Assembly: GCA_015680905.1 (NCBI GenBank)
Contig: CM027381.1
Coordinates: 69,367,501-69,431,500, forward strand
Source of the DNA: Coptis chinensis
Taxonomy: Eukaryota > Streptophyta > Magnoliopsida > Ranunculales > Ranunculaceae
Length of the DNA stretch: 64,000 nucleotides
Direction: 5' to 3'
Below, in pieces: positions 44,001 to 57,218 of the stretch. The notes beneath the pieces are model-generated. The model searched no databases and was not told where the DNA came from. It saw only the letters and a list, made by a program, of their open reading frames with translations. The stretch's first letter is position 1. Every line of letters begins with the position of its first letter. A program made the position numbers and the translations under genes.

Positions 44001-47000
44001 GGAACAAATGTCTGTATCCAATGCTTGCTACAATTAGCATACTAATGTTACAAAAGTTCTCTTTACTTGGTGGGGGTCGAATTAACTGATGTAGTTTTTA
44101 GATAATACCTTTTCTCTGTCAACTGTGTTCCTTGATTATATTTCGGATGAGTGGCCCAAACACTAAAGAGGTGGTTATGGTGGGTCGACTTAATTCTCAA
44201 ATGTGTACTGTTCCCTATATTTGTCTCAGCCTGCACGAAATAAGTTTTTAAAGAGTAAGATATTGCTAATAATTGTTCTGTCCATAATCAAGTTCACCAA
44301 AGTGTGTTTCGCACTATGTAGCACCGATCATTTAGTTAATCTTTGATATGTCCTTGAGTCCAATGAGGCTAAAGAGTTAGAAGTCTTAGACTCCAAGAGC
44401 AGCAATGCATATCTAGTATAATAGGTTTCTGGTTATGCTTATCTGCTGTTTTATCTGCTCTTTCCTTCGTATTTGACTAGTTAGGATGTTCCTAGTAGCT
44501 AGATATCTAGGTATCAAGTAAGTTCTATAATCTCAGACTCATGAGACGTATCTGAGGCTGGATAGGCTAGGTAGTTCGGTCTAAGAAGTCCACTATCCCT
44601 GTGCTAAGTGCTTCCCTTCCTTCCATTCTTACCGCAAGTCAGTACTGTGTTAAGGTCCTCCCTCCCCTCCCAGTAGTTTTGGCTCGATAGACCTAGTTCT
44701 CTCCTCCTGCCTAAGCGAAATGCGTAAATAAATGAATAAGTCAAGTGATTCCTTTTGTAATCCTTCTTTTAGTAATTCCTCCCGAGGTTGAAAGAAAGAT
44801 TGGGTTAAGCTTCCTCGCCTAGGTGGCTGGTTGGAAAGAGAGTTTGAATTAAAGTTGTGTTGGTGTTGTGGTATGCTAAGGTATTTGTTTGCAGATAAAT
44901 GGTTAGACTGAAATTCTTCTATGCTAAGGCTTGGAAATCGTTAAAGTATTATGAAGACCTTAAGTCAGGTTCCTACATACACCTAGCCTTTTCTTTGCTT
45001 TGTAGTATCACTTTGCTCAAGCTATTCTTGATGAACAAGCACTTCAAGGTCATTGTTGCCATCGAGAGGCGGCTTTGTCTTTGAATGTTTTCACATTGGG
45101 TATTAAAGAAGAGCGAATGAAAAGGCAATCAGGTGATGTTGTTTCACTCAGCCTAAGATTTGCTTGATATCTATGTTCATTCAAAGTTTAATTCGTTTTG
45201 GGTAGTTAGGGTTTTTTCACTTTTAGCTTTGATTGATCTAAAAAATCCTTAATTTTACTGAAAGTTTACAATTAATAGAATGCACTCAAATAGTCAAGGA
45301 CTCTATTAGTTTGTGGTATTTAGAGTTGCATATAGGCTGACAGTATAGTATTAGTAATGGTTTGACATTGTTACTCAGGCATCTTGAATATAGTGCATAG
45401 TCAAGTGCAAGTCATATTATCACGATTTGATATAGGGCTACTGCCAAGGAATAAGTTTCCGTCAGAACTCATGTTAGTTATATTTGGATGCTACCTAAGT
45501 CCTGGTGATATGAAGTAGGTGATGGTCGCCTGGATTCTAGCTTAAGTTCTTATGTTATTTTGTTTAGGGTCAGGGAAGTAAAGAAGGAATCTACTTCTGT
45601 TGCTTGTAGTTTTATGGCTGTGCTATTTGAACAAGGACTTGGCTTTGGCCCTTTATGAATATCAGGTGCTTCTTAATTACTAGGTATTTTTTTTTTCCAA
45701 TAATTCTTTTGTTTATGCTACTATACATGGCTATATGATGATTATTTTCTTTTGTTTCCATGTTTATATGATGATTCTACTGTAGAATGTTTCTTATATT
45801 TCAGTGGACATCATCACCAAGTTGATGCTATTAGTCTCTATTTGAAAGGCTGATATTTGGTAATGTTACTAGCAAAAGTGATAGTTGTTGTGTTTAGCAG
45901 TGTGCGCAGGGCAGAAAGTTTGAGTCGTGTTCAAGCTGGAATTCTGCTACCTACACGAAAATGTTACCCCGTCGAGTCTACATTTAAGCGAACCAAGTTT
46001 CATTACTTGTCGATGTCTGTGCTAAAAGCTACAAAACTAACAGATTAGACTGTTCAAACTGAAATTTTTATCGTTCATATACTTACACTGATAATGAATT
46101 TTCGTAGTTTACTTTTCGACTCTTAGGCACTTAAAATTGATTAAAGTGTAAATATATATTTTTTTCCAGCTCTTTGGGGGTAGGCTAAAGCATTGGCAAA
46201 ATGTTTATTTATTTATATATAGGTGCTTTGTATTTGGTTGTAAGTGTTTGAGTTATTCACAAAGGGTTTCAGTTATACATGTGTTCCCCAAGAACAATTA
46301 ATGGGTATTGGACCTAAGTGTATCTTGGTTTAACTTAACAATGGACAGATTGTTTGTTTGCGATATCAGGGTTTCTTATAAGATGCTTATAATGACTTGT
46401 AGCTTGTTTCAAATAGTTTCGATTGACTTACCCCTTAGATATATTAACAGTTGCAATTTTGCTTATTCACATAGGTATTTATGATCTTGAGTTAACTATT
46501 TTGCATTCAACTATCATGCCTACTAATGATTTACTTTAAATCCTTAAGAAATATATATATATTAGTAGAGTACACCATAATTAACATGGACATTTAAATT
46601 GGACCAGCCTTTTTTCTACCACTAAATACCCTTGATAAAATATTTAAACAAATTATTTAATGCCTTTAAAAAGGACTACTTAGTCATTTCAAAATTTACT
46701 ACCATTTATACCCTTAAAATTACATAGTATCTTACGGACGTACATGTAAATTCAAGTTGGAAATCAACTACACGCCACTATTCAATTGTTCACGACTTAG
46801 CATTCACATTTATTGCCAAATTATTACCATTTATGCCGAATTTAAATGCGAGGAAACCAGCCGTCTCTCTCTTCATCTTCTCTTCTTCTTCTTATGCGCA
46901 CATTTCTCTCTCTCTCTCTTAAAAAGGTAAAAGCCAACAAAAAAAAAAAAAAACATATATCTCAGACATCTTTCTCTTTTCTCTTTTATGAGTTTTATCT

Positions 47001-47180
47001 CTCTCAAATTTGCCCTCATTCAGTTATCAAAAAAGAAATCTCCCTTCATTCGCTCTCTCTTAAAAAAGAAATCCCCTTAGTTGAATCTTTCCTTGCATCA
47101 TAGTTTGTTACTATTGTCGATTTAACACTTTCTGCTGAATATATCTGCCTCTTTATTTTCTGGTTTGATAACAAATTATA
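41096..47180. other. Six-kb stretch without a recognised gene
   Basis: Mostly AT-rich DNA, possibly partly interior of the CACTA element or old introns. Points of note are an exon-like stretch at 43,141-43,245 with AG and GT borders, an organelle-like C/T-rich stretch at about 44,480-44,860, and a CT-rich, leader-like run at 46,850-47,080. None of the long frames resembles a known protein. Confidence 0.4.
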
Positions 47181-48490
47181 AATCCTTCTGATGTAAAACC
47201 CTCTCCAAGATTACTATGGCATGAAGACAACAAAGAAGCAGCGCGCCATCAAGCTAGAGATAGGTGAGACTAATTTCTAATAATTCATTTGCTCTAAGGT
47301 CTAAAATGTGCATTTTTTGTCGGTATTGGAGGAAACCCGAAGCTATAAATACCGAGAGAACAGTTATTTGTAGGTAAGAAAGTAAAAATGTTCTTGTCTT
47401 GCTTGAAGTGAGTCCGCCGGGTCGATTATGATAAACCGTTAAGTTGGCCATTCCTTTCATCTGAAAGATACTTTGAGATAGCCATGGGGATTTGGGTGGG
47501 TGCTTCAGAAAATGCTTGGGATGGATAAATCTTTTTTGTAGTGGGGACTTTTCCATGTGATAGTAACTGTATGTATCGTAACTTCCCTGCCTCGGTACTT
47601 CCATTAGAGAACTGGAGCAAGTGAAAAATCAGGATTCTCCTAGCTTGAATATTTTCATATTACAAAGTCGGGTTTACTATTGAAAATTCTCCCATGCAAT
47701 CAAAATACTGTTAGATATTGGTACAATCTGATTTCGTGTTGTCATATTCTGGACATATTGAGTTTCCAATGGTGATTAAGTTGACTAACCCATTATTGTA
47801 CATTATACACTGGTTGACTAGATTTAATCACTATTAATTGAATGCCACATTTTTGTATCTGCTTTTACAGGCCAGAAGTGTCGAGAGCTATCTTTGGACC
47901 TCATTTAGGAGAAGCGTCTCATAGGCTGCTCAGGAACACACTCCAAATGAAACCCAGTACATCTGCGTTGTTGGATTATCCAGCGAATTAGTATCATGTT
48001 CCAAACAACCATACAATGGACAAGCCTAGGCCAGCAGGACCTTCAGGATATGAAAGAGGATATGGCCAGGATCAAAATTATTTCCATGGGAACTTTAGCA
48101 ATCCTAGAGGTACAATTGTTAATTCTAGATCGGCACCTTCTTACAATGAAATGTGGAAAGAACAGAATTACAGAGCACAAGAGAGGTATCGATTAAGAAC
48201 AATACCACTTACAAAGGAAAGTCGCCTTTGACAATCAAATATGGTCCAACATACCAACACTCTGTGGTGCCACTAAGGAAGCCTAATACTCTATTTTCAC
48301 CAAGCCCACAAAGAGATGCCCTGTTCAGTATGTGGGTCAACCACCACAGCCACTAACCGACTGGATCGATAAACCAGCCTATGAAAACCCTGGAATGTAT
48401 GTCATACACCTGAAAATTTACAAAAACACTGGGATGTATGTCAGACAACCTGAGGTGCTCTCATCTTATGTGTATGAGAAACAGGTAAAA
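47181..48490 (+). pseudogene. C-terminal fragment of a 5'-3' exoribonuclease (plant XRN-like)
   Basis: A first exon-like piece (47181-47263) reads PSPRLLWHEDNKEAARHQARDR and ends at a GTGAG donor. The next piece begins at 47871 after TTTTACAG and continues in phase with [20 protein letters not shown], then KPRPAGPSGYERGYGQD and further Pro/Gly/Asn-rich sequence to about 48490. This resembles the low-complexity tail of plant cytoplasmic or nuclear XRN proteins, which degrade uncapped RNA. A TAG after YPAN (near 47,990) and later frame changes mark it as a pseudogene; the catalytic domains are absent. Family assignment is from memory of the tail sequence and is moderate only. Confidence 0.5.
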
Positions 48491-48696
48491 ATGCTTCTGC
48501 CTCCACTGCCGATTATTATTAGAAGTAAAAAAAAAAAATCTCTGTTTCAAAATTGCCCCACTACTCAAAACCAGTTTCTTGGATGTGGCTGTTACCTGTC
48601 CCTCGGAAAGGTATGTATTTAGCTTGGGATTTTCTCATGCGGAGAGTCTTTCAATGTTTAAGAGGTAACCTTGTATTTTCGTACTTTCAAAAGAGA

Positions 48697-48956
48697 ATAT
48701 GCAAAGCAGGGTCGAGTTTTTCACTGTAAAACAAAATTTTGAACTATCGGATATTATGAAAAATCCAGTGATACTTGCTCTAAGTCTTGAGAAAAGGATC
48801 ATTCCTAGGTGTAATGTGCTGGAAATTCTGTACTCAAACGGTTTGATAGGAAGACTGAATGCAGGTTTAGTCACTTCAGCGTTGACATTAAATGAGGAGA
48901 AATTCATAGAGAAGTATGTCACTAACTATCAAGTGACAGTCCCTGAGATGGTATAG
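48697..48956 (+). pseudogene. C-terminal fragment of an mTERF-family protein
   Basis: An open stretch of about 85 codons has the typical end of plant mTERF proteins: a helix-turn unit (SDIMKNPVILALSLEKRIIP, then RCNVLEILYSNGLIG) and the tail SALTLNEEKFIEKYVTNYQV ending PEMV and a stop. Plant mTERFs are organelle nucleic-acid-binding proteins, usually 300-500 residues without introns. The N-terminal repeats are missing, so this is a fragment. It lies close behind the XRN-like fragment and just before the Athila-like insertion. Confidence 0.75.
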
Positions 48957-49307
48957 ATTGGGCTTGCAGATTTTAAAAGAGGGAGATGGGTTTTACAAGA
49001 TGTAGAAAGTTGAGGTATGTATTCATTTTCTTTTGTGGTTTTGGTCCTTGACAACTATATCCATCCCACTTTTGTTGCTATGGTAAATGTGAAGAATGAA
49101 TGTGATTTAATGTAATCGTATTTGGTTACTCTCACAAATTGTACATTAATTTTTAAGCTCTGCAATTTGTTTGCAGTGTCACTATGTGTCTCACTATATC
49201 CTATTCTTTAATTGTGTTTATAATCAATGGCCCTGAAATTCTCTTTTGAATTCTCACTTTCTGGAGTTGTTTTCGAAGCATACAAAAATGTAGTATTAGC
49301 ATTTCAG

Positions 49308-49312
49308 TCAAT
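49308..49312. repeat. Left target duplication of the Athila-like element
   Basis: TCAAT, repeated at 60928-60932 directly after the 3' LTR. Confidence 0.85.
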
Positions 49313-50872
49313 TGATAAGTGCTCAAAAAGTGCAATTTAACTCTCGATTATGCCTCTTGTTTAGCCATCTTAGTGGACTAATAGTGTTTGTAAGTTATGT
49401 TTTATGATTTTATAGGTCAAAGAGAGAGTTTTGTGGAATATTAGAGAAAAAGGGATAAAACGGAGCAATTCAGAGCATTAAGGATCACATGGGAAGCCCA
49501 TGGACAATCATGGAGAAGGCCAAGGAATTGGAGCTATTAAAGATGCGACTTGGACCTATTTTAATGTCTATTTGGAAGCCCAAGGCCAAAAGATTTGTTT
49601 CTTGGACCAAAGCCCGCAAAAGAGGATAGAAGGATAGAGCAGAAGAGACAAAATAGGCTTACGCGACTGGGACGCATGGATTGAGCGTCCAGACGCATTG
49701 CCTGCGTCTGAGACGCATGAATAGTGCGTCCAGATGCATGAATCGACACTGTAGCCAATTCCTTCTCAGTTTTGGAGACGAAGTTGGACTCTGAAAGAAG
49801 TCTATTTGTATTAGGAAACAAATGACAGTTTGGAATGCTTCTAGAGCTTATTGTAACCTCTATAAATAGAGGACCTAAGTGCCTCATGTAATTTGCCAAT
49901 TTACTTATACTCTTGTCTCCAGAACTTAAGGCAGAGAGAGATTAATAATAAAAGACCGGCTTTAACTAGCTGAGTCTTAATAAATTAGTCTTTCTAGTCT
50001 TATGTTCTTTGACTCTTCTTCTTCTCGTTCTTCGTGTTCTTCCTTCTCTATGGAAGGCTAATCTTCTCCTTCAAGGGAGAAGATGAAGCCGATGTTAAGG
50101 TTTAATGATTCTTCTGGTTCATGGTGTTCTTCAATCAGGTTAGTTCTTTATGTTTTTAGTTATTAGTTCCATTGCCCACACCAGGGGATGGAAGTATAGA
50201 ATAGGGTTTATGTTTTGCAATATTAATATCATGCTAGTGTTCTTTACTTTTCTTCTAGTAGTATAGTTCTTTAGAGTTAGGGAAGTATTCTTTGTGTTGC
50301 CTTAGAAGGGGTAGCTCAGGGAGTGGCTACCTAGGGGAAGTATTCTTTGTGTTTTCCTTAAGTGGTGATTCATTGAATGGCCACCCTATTAGGAAGTACT
50401 CCTTGATGTTGCTCTGGGTAATACATTGAATGGCTGCCCGAGCTTACATAAAAGAAAAGAAGATATTAATAGCATAAACATAGGAACAACCTTAAGTAGA
50501 GTTAATTGTTAACGATGCTTCGTCCAAGAGGGCATCGACACTCGCTCGATTGCCTAATTGTAGTCTACTTGTAAGAACAACCATGAAGCAGAAGGTCATA
50601 GATTAAAAGTATTGGTGGATTCTAATATCTTGAATTCCCTCTCTTATAAATTCTCAATAGTTTAGTTAATTTAGTTTAATTTAGCATTAGAATCTAAAAT
50701 CTCTACAGTCATAGTTTTTAATCCCTTAAACCTGTCCTTCACATAACATATACTTAAAAGTGGAACGATACCCTACTCATCCTTTACTTATTGAGGGATA
50801 ATTAGGTTTTGATACGCTTTTATTTTGTTTAACGACCATACACCATCTACATACACAAAAAGAGGCTTGTCA
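49313..50872 (+). repeat. 5' LTR of the Athila-like element
   Basis: Runs from TGATAAGTGCTC to AGAGGCTTGTCA. It contains a cluster of GACGCA/GCGTC motifs (49,660-49,745), a TATA box, an AATAAAAG signal near 49,948, and three imperfect units of AAGTATTCTTTGTGTTGCC-type sequence with GGCTACC or GGCCACC (50,285-50,450). Confidence 0.92.
49861..49868 (+). promoter_or_regulatory. TATA box in the Athila-like 5' LTR
   Basis: TATAAATA in CCTCTATAAATAGAGG, conserved at 59,904-59,911 in the 3' LTR. Confidence 0.7.
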
Positions 50873-50874
50873 AA

Positions 50875-50888
50875 TGGCACCGCTGTTG
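50875..50888 (+). other. Primer-binding site of the Athila-like element
   Basis: TGGCACCGCTGTTG, two bases after the 5' LTR. It resembles the TGGCGCCGTTG site complementary to tRNA-Asp used by Athila-type elements, with the first mismatch G to A. Confidence 0.6.
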
Positions 50889-51486
50889 TTTTAAGTTGTT
50901 TATGTTTAACGTTTTCTTTCAAGATTAGAATTTTGGATCTTGAGGTAATTTTAGCCGCATCATCCATCCTTTTAAGAAAGAAAGAAGCTTGAAGGACATC
51001 TCGAAGACAAGATCTACCATCCAGGTTAGTCGAATCTTCATTTTTTTTATTTTTCTTAGTATAGTTGCATCATAGTTTAGTTTTATTGCTTTCTAGTATA
51101 ATTGCATTTAAGACCTTTTCAACAATTGAAGTTGTAAGCCAACACAGCGAAACATCAAACTCTAGTGTTTCTTGTCTGAATCTTGACAAACGGACTATCG
51201 TCTGTGGGCAGTGGTACTTAAGCAATCCATATGATTCACCATAATCCTAGAAGAGACAGCTTTAGATACTAGTTACAAAGCCCAACCCAGTTGAAAGAAA
51301 GTAGTTTTACATTTTAGTATAACTTAGAATAATTGCATACTATTCAAGCATTGTAGGATAGTTTTTCATCATTTTCATAGCATTTTCTAGTGTATGCCCC
51401 ATCGTCCATATCATCGTCCGATAAGAGCATAACAGTGGACAAGGTTTAACAATCAACTCACAAGAATACTAGACGAGATTGATACA
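50889..51486 (+). other. Leader of the Athila-like element
   Basis: Non-coding sequence between the primer-binding site and the gag ATG; it should contain the packaging signal. Nothing specific is recognised. Confidence 0.6.
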
Positions 51487-53178
51487 ATGGCCGCACGCAA
51501 TGATGGAGTTGTTTTGGACACCAATAATCCTGAAGCTATCCCACCCATACAAGCACAACAGAGGAAGAAGCTGAGTGATTTCTATTCACCAATCATTGGA
51601 GACCCACCAAGCAGTATTGTTTTTCCAGAGACAGAAGCTAACCAGTTTGAACTTAGAGCATCAGTAATCTCTATTCTTCCGAAGTTCAATGGTTCAGATA
51701 ATGTTCAGCCTTATGTTCACATGAACAAATTTCTATCAGTCCTCAGAACTTTCAAGAACCAGAATATCAGGGATGAGAGTATCAAGTTAATTCTTTTTCC
51801 ACTCTTACTCGAAGGGAAAGCATCCGAATGGTTAACTATACAGCCGATCAATTCAATCAATAACTAGGAGAAGTTGAGAACAAAGTTTATGAACAAGTTC
51901 TACCCACCCCAGAAGACAGATGCCATGCAGCAAGCCATCAGCAATTTCAAAGGGAAGGTGACTGAAGAATATCATCAAAGCTGGGAGAAATTCAATAATC
52001 TGCTAGTCTTATGTCCACATCATGGTTATGATAAGAGCACACTAGCTCATTTTTTCTTTCGAGGACTTTCTACTATGAACAAGCAGATGATACAGTTAAC
52101 GCATCAAGGTAAGTTTACATCACTGGATGGAGAGGAAGCCTACAACTTTCTCAAGAATTTAGCTGAAGACACTCAACAATGGAGTACTAGCAACGAGGAC
52201 GTAGCTAGAGTGGAGGGGGTGCCGAAGCAATTTGGCAACCAAATTCAAGAAGAACCAAAATAAGCAATGCTATCAATTATGGCAAGCCTATCAACAGGAC
52301 TTGAAACTCTGAACAAGAAGTTTGATCAGCTCTCCATGAATCCTCCAAAAGCAAACAATTTCCAAGCTAAACCTCAGCCAACCAAGGCCTGTTATGCTAT
52401 TTGTGAGCTATGTTCTGATGAAGGCCACACCACTGAAGAGTGTTTGTACTATCTGGATACTAATGCAGAGGCATGTAGTATCAACTCTTTAGGAAGAAAT
52501 AACCAGTTCAATCAGGGACAGAATTATTGGAAGCCACAAAATACAAATCAGAGGAATTTTCCTCCAGGATTCCAAAATCAGTCAAATCAATTCTAGAATA
52601 ACCAGTATCAGTTCCAAAACTGCAAGCAACCATACAGAAATCAATAGTCATACCAGAACCAGCAATACCCAGCCAACAAAAATAGAGAGTTAATACCAGA
52701 TCTTATGAGTGGATATATTGCCCCTACGCCTCAGTCAAGCAAAGCAGTTATCCTACATCTGGAAGAAGCTATCACCACCATTGTCAATGAGCTGAAACAG
52801 ACAAATCAAAGAACCTAGAAGTTGGAGAGTAACTTTAGTTTCATTTAAGGCCAGATAGGGCAAATTGCTGCCGCCTTGACGGAAAGATCAAAAGGAGCAT
52901 TACCAAGTCAGTTGGAGCCAAATCCGAAAGGAAGAGGTGTCCTGCAGGTGGATAACCTGGAGAATACTCAGTCAAATGCCCAAGTTAATTATGTCACCAC
53001 TCTGAGGTCAGGCAAGAAAGTTGATAATAAGATTGTCTATGAACCAGGAAAAGATTTTGTAGAGCCTAAGATAACTTATGTCCCCACCATCCCACCCAGT
53101 TCTAACATTCCAGATATATCTAGTGTTGTGCCCCATCTTTGCCGCAAAAAGAAGTCGAAGGAACTACTGTGGAAGTAA
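51487..53178 (+). pseudogene. Athila-like gag, interrupted by stop codons in one frame
   Basis: From ATG 51487 (MAARNDGVVLDTNNPEA) one frame stays readable to 53178 except for stop codons near 51865, 52261, 52594, 52627, 52817 and 52848. The capsid-like part includes LPKFNGSDNVQPYVHMNKFL and LRTKFMNKFYPPQKT, followed by a Cys-containing segment (CELCSDEGHTTEEC) acting as the knuckle and an Asn/Gln-rich tail. Most stops stand where Gln or Trp is expected. Confidence 0.88.
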
Positions 53179-56100
53179 GTAAGAAGAAGCCATCACGAGT
53201 GACTCCTCCTGTCACTCCACTATCTGTTACCAAGCCAACCGAAGTCGAAAGAAGAGAACCGATATTGAAGAATCCGCCAGCACCGTTTCCTTCGAAACTA
53301 GTGAATACCAGGAAGGATGACCAGTACAAAGAGATTTGCGATGTATTTCAGAATTTACATATTAATATCCCATTTCTGACCGCCATAAAGCAAGTCCCCT
53401 CGTATGCCAAGTTCCTGAAAGATCTAGTAAAGAAGAAGACCAACATTCCGAAAGAAGCTTTTCTCACTCAAAGATGTTCATCGTACCTACAGAATCTATC
53501 GGTTATGAAACTGAAAGATCCTGGAAGTCCAACTGTTACATGATAAATCAGAGATTCTTTGGAGGAGCAAGCTTTATTAGATTTGGGTGCCAGTGTGAAT
53601 CTTCTACCATATTTTGTCTACGAGAAGTTAGGCTTGAAGGATCTTAAACCGACTGATGTTACTTTATAGTTGGCAGATAGATCAGTGAAGATACCTATAG
53701 GACTCATTGAAGACGTCATAGTCAAGATCAAAGATTTCTATTATTCGGTTGATTTCATAGTACTAGACACTGAACCTACGTCTGGTAGGTAGATACCAAT
53801 CATTCTAGGTAGACCATTCTTGGCCATTGCAAATGCATTTATCAACTGTCAAAACGGTAATATGACGTTATCCTTTGGTAATATGAAAGTCGAGACCAAT
53901 GTTTTCCATATATTACAGCAACCACAGGAGGTGTGTGCTGTGAACGAGGTATGCATGATTAAAGCGTTAGCACAGGATTATCTGACTCATTCATATCCTG
54001 TTGACGAGTTGTTGAAAGCTCTGACAGATTCAGATTGTGAGGAACTTAGTGTCGAGGCAATCAATGCGATTTTGGATTCATCACCTATCATGGATGACAG
54101 CAAGTTCAGAGAAAAGTTTGAATCGCCTATGCCTGATGGACCATCTAAAGAGCTTAAGAAGGAGTCGCCTAAGCTAGAATTGAAGCCTTTGCCGTCTACA
54201 CTCAAGTATGTTTTCTTGGAAGATTTGGGAACCTACCCAGTAGTCATTGCATCAGATTTGACTGAGGAGTAGGAATCCAGGTTAGTAGCACTTTTAAAGG
54301 AACACAAGTCAGCTATAAGTTGGATAATTGATGATATCAAGGGGATTAGCCCTATGATAGTTCAACATATGATTCATTTGGAAGAGGATTCCAAGACTTC
54401 TAAGCAACCACAGAGGAGGCTTAATCCGAAGATGAAGGAAGTAGTCCGAGAAGAGGTCGTCAAACTCCTTGACGCCGGCATTATCTACCCGATTTTTGAT
54501 AGTCAATGGGTTAGTCCAGTTCAAGTTGTGCCGAAGAAGTCTGGAACCACAGTGATCGAGAACGAGAACAATGAGTTGATTCCAACTAGGATTCAGACTG
54601 GATGTAGAGTTTGCATCGATTGCAGGAAGCTGAATAGCGCATCCAGGAAAGACCATTTTCCATTACCATTCATCGATCAGATGTTAGAAAGATTAGCTGG
54701 ACAAGCTTACTACTGCATTCTTGATGGTTACTCAGGATATTTTCAAATCTATATTCACCCTAAGGACCAAGATAAGACCACATTCACATGTCCATTCAGA
54801 ACGTTCGCCTACCGTCGTATGCCTTTTGGTCTATGCAATGTACCGACCACTTTTCAGCGATGTATGATGAGTATTTTTGACGACATGGTGGAGAAATACA
54901 TGGAAGTTTTTATGGACGATTTTTTAGTTTTTGGGTCATCTTTTGAAGATTGCCTACACCATCTCTCCTTAGTCCTTAAACGTTGTTGCGATACCAACTT
55001 AGTTCTGAACTGGGAAAAGTGTCACTTCATGATAAAAGAAGGGATAGTGCTGGGTCACCAAGTTTCAAAGGAAGGAATTCTAGTAGATCGAGCGAAGATT
55101 GATATTATAAAGGATCTACCCAAACCAAGAACTGTCAAAGATATCCGTGCCTTCCTAGGTCACGCTGGATTCTACCATTGATTTATCAAGGATTTCAGCA
55201 GAATTGCAAGACCGCTGTCACATCTATTAGGGAAAGATATTGTCTTTGATTTTGATACGTCATGTGTTGAAGCTTTTATGAAGTTAAAGGAAGCACTCAC
55301 TTCAGCACCAATCATTCATGCTCTCGACTGGAGCCAGCCATTTGAGATAATGTGTGATGCATCTGATTATGCTATAGGAGCAGTTCTAGGATAAAGAGAC
55401 AATAAAGTGATGTACGCAATCTGTTATGCTAGCAAGACTCTAAATGGAGCTCAGATTAATTATTCTACCACTGAGAAGGAACTCTTAGCCATCGTCTATT
55501 CTCTTGACAAATTCCGACAATATTTGATAGGTTCAAAGGTGATTGTCTATACTGACCATGCTGCCTTGCGTCATTTACTCGCTAAGCAGGATGTCAAGCC
55601 TAGGTTGATCTGATGGATACTACTTTTACAAGAATTTGATTTGGAGATACGTGATAAGAAAGGAACAGAGAATGTCGTTGCTGATCACCTTTCTAGATTG
55701 CTAGTGGAGAATGCGGAAGACAGCTTACAAATCTGTGAGACTTTTCCTGATGAACAATTGTTCAATATATCAGAAGTACCATGGTACGGCCACATCACAA
55801 ATTATCTTGTGACCGACAAGGTACCATTGCATTGGAGCAAGCAAGAAAAAGATTTATTATACTCAAAGGCTAGATATTATTTTTGGGATGATCCATACTT
55901 ATTCAAGAAGTGCTCGGATCAGATTATTCGAAGATGCATCCTAAAATCAGAACAGGAATCCATTTGATCATTCTGTCACGATTAGCCTTGCGGAGGACAC
56001 TTTGGCCCGCAACGTACTACAGACAAGGTATTACAAGCTAGATTCTATTGGCCTACTCTTTTTAAAGATGCAAATGTTTATTGCAAAGCATGTTCAAGAT

Positions 56101-57218
56101 GCCAATTCTTGGGTAAGACCTCGAAAAGGTTCAAGTGGCCTCAACAACCGATCCTTATCTCATAAATCTTTGATGTATGGGGTATAGATTTCATGGGACC
56201 ATTTCCGCCTTCTTTTGGTTACACCTATATTCTACTGGCTGTGGACTATGTTTCAAAGTGGATTGAAGTAGTTCCTACAAAGACTGCCGATCATAAAGTT
56301 GTCGTGGACTTTCTGAAGAAGAACATTCTACCAAGATTTGGAACACTGAGAGCCATCATCAGTGATAACAGTTCTCACTTCTGTAATCGTGTATTTGGGA
56401 ATCTTATGGCAAAGTATGGAGTAATTCACAAGCTAGCTTTACCATATCATCCTCAGACTAATGGTCAAACAGAAGTGTCGAATAGGAAAATCAAGAGTAT
56501 TCTGGAGAAGACAATTAATCCTTCTAGGAAAGACTGGTCTCTTAGACTCCAAGATGCACTATGGGCATACAAAACAACATTCAAAACACCCATAGGGATG
56601 TCGCCCTATCGCTTGGTATATGGAAAGGCGTGTCATCTACCTGTTGAGTTAGAACAGAAAGCCTACTGGGCAGTGAAAGAGATGAATTTCAGCTTAGATC
56701 AAGCAGGAGAAAGGAGGAAGCTTCAGATAAGTGAATTTGAGGAATTGAGAAGTGATGCATATGATAAGTCAAGGATTTACAAGGATAAGACTAAAGCATT
56801 ACATGACAGAAGAATTTTGAAGAGAGAATTTGAACCTTGACAGAAGGTTCTGGTCTACAACTCTCGTCTAGAAATTTTCCATGGAAAGTTGAGATCTAGA
56901 TGGACGGAACCATTTATAGTAAGACATGTCACACCTTTTGGAGCTATTGAAGTAGAAGACATAAAGAGAAGGACTCATTTCAAAGTCAACGCTCATCGAC
57001 TGAAGTCTTTTATGGAGTTACCTATTGGGGATGTGGAGGCCGTTTTTCTCAAGGTTCCGGTTTATCAGACCACCGTTGAAGCAGAAAATTGGGGTAGGTT
57101 ACCTACACACCTTAAAGATTACATTCTATGTCTTGCTAAACCTGTTACTCTGTCTAGTTTAAGTTTTTTGCATGAGGAAGCCAAGCGTCGTAAGCTTGAG
57201 TCCTTAGGATCTCATTAG
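53139..57218 (+). pseudogene. Athila-like pol: protease, reverse transcriptase, RNase H, integrase
   Basis: Pol begins in another frame than gag. The protease has DLGASVNLLPY at 53580 and IPIILGRPFLA. The reverse transcriptase (about 54,420-55,000) has WVSPVQVVPKKSG, RVCIDCRKLN, YRRMPFGLCN and the catalytic box VFMDDFLVFG. RNase H follows with [33 protein letters not shown] and [11 protein letters not shown]. The integrase has a HHCC part near 55,970-56,110, then [15 protein letters not shown] and [20 protein letters not shown] residues, and ends at 57218 after the RSRWTEPF segment. Stop codons at 53668, 53792, 54271, 55180, 55392, 55612, 55963 and others break it. Confidence 0.9.

Noticed and set aside
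46608..46625. CCTTTTTTCTACCACTAAAT as the opposite end of the CACTA element at 40,861
   Set aside because: Only the first 12 bases match the complement of the terminus; CTAGTG is missing and the subterminal GTCACAAA motifs are absent.
49561..49899. Minus-strand 112-codon frame in the Athila-like LTR, with a similar one at 59,604-59,930
   Set aside because: Both occur because the LTRs are copies; the frame is created by GACGCA repeats and has no start context or family.
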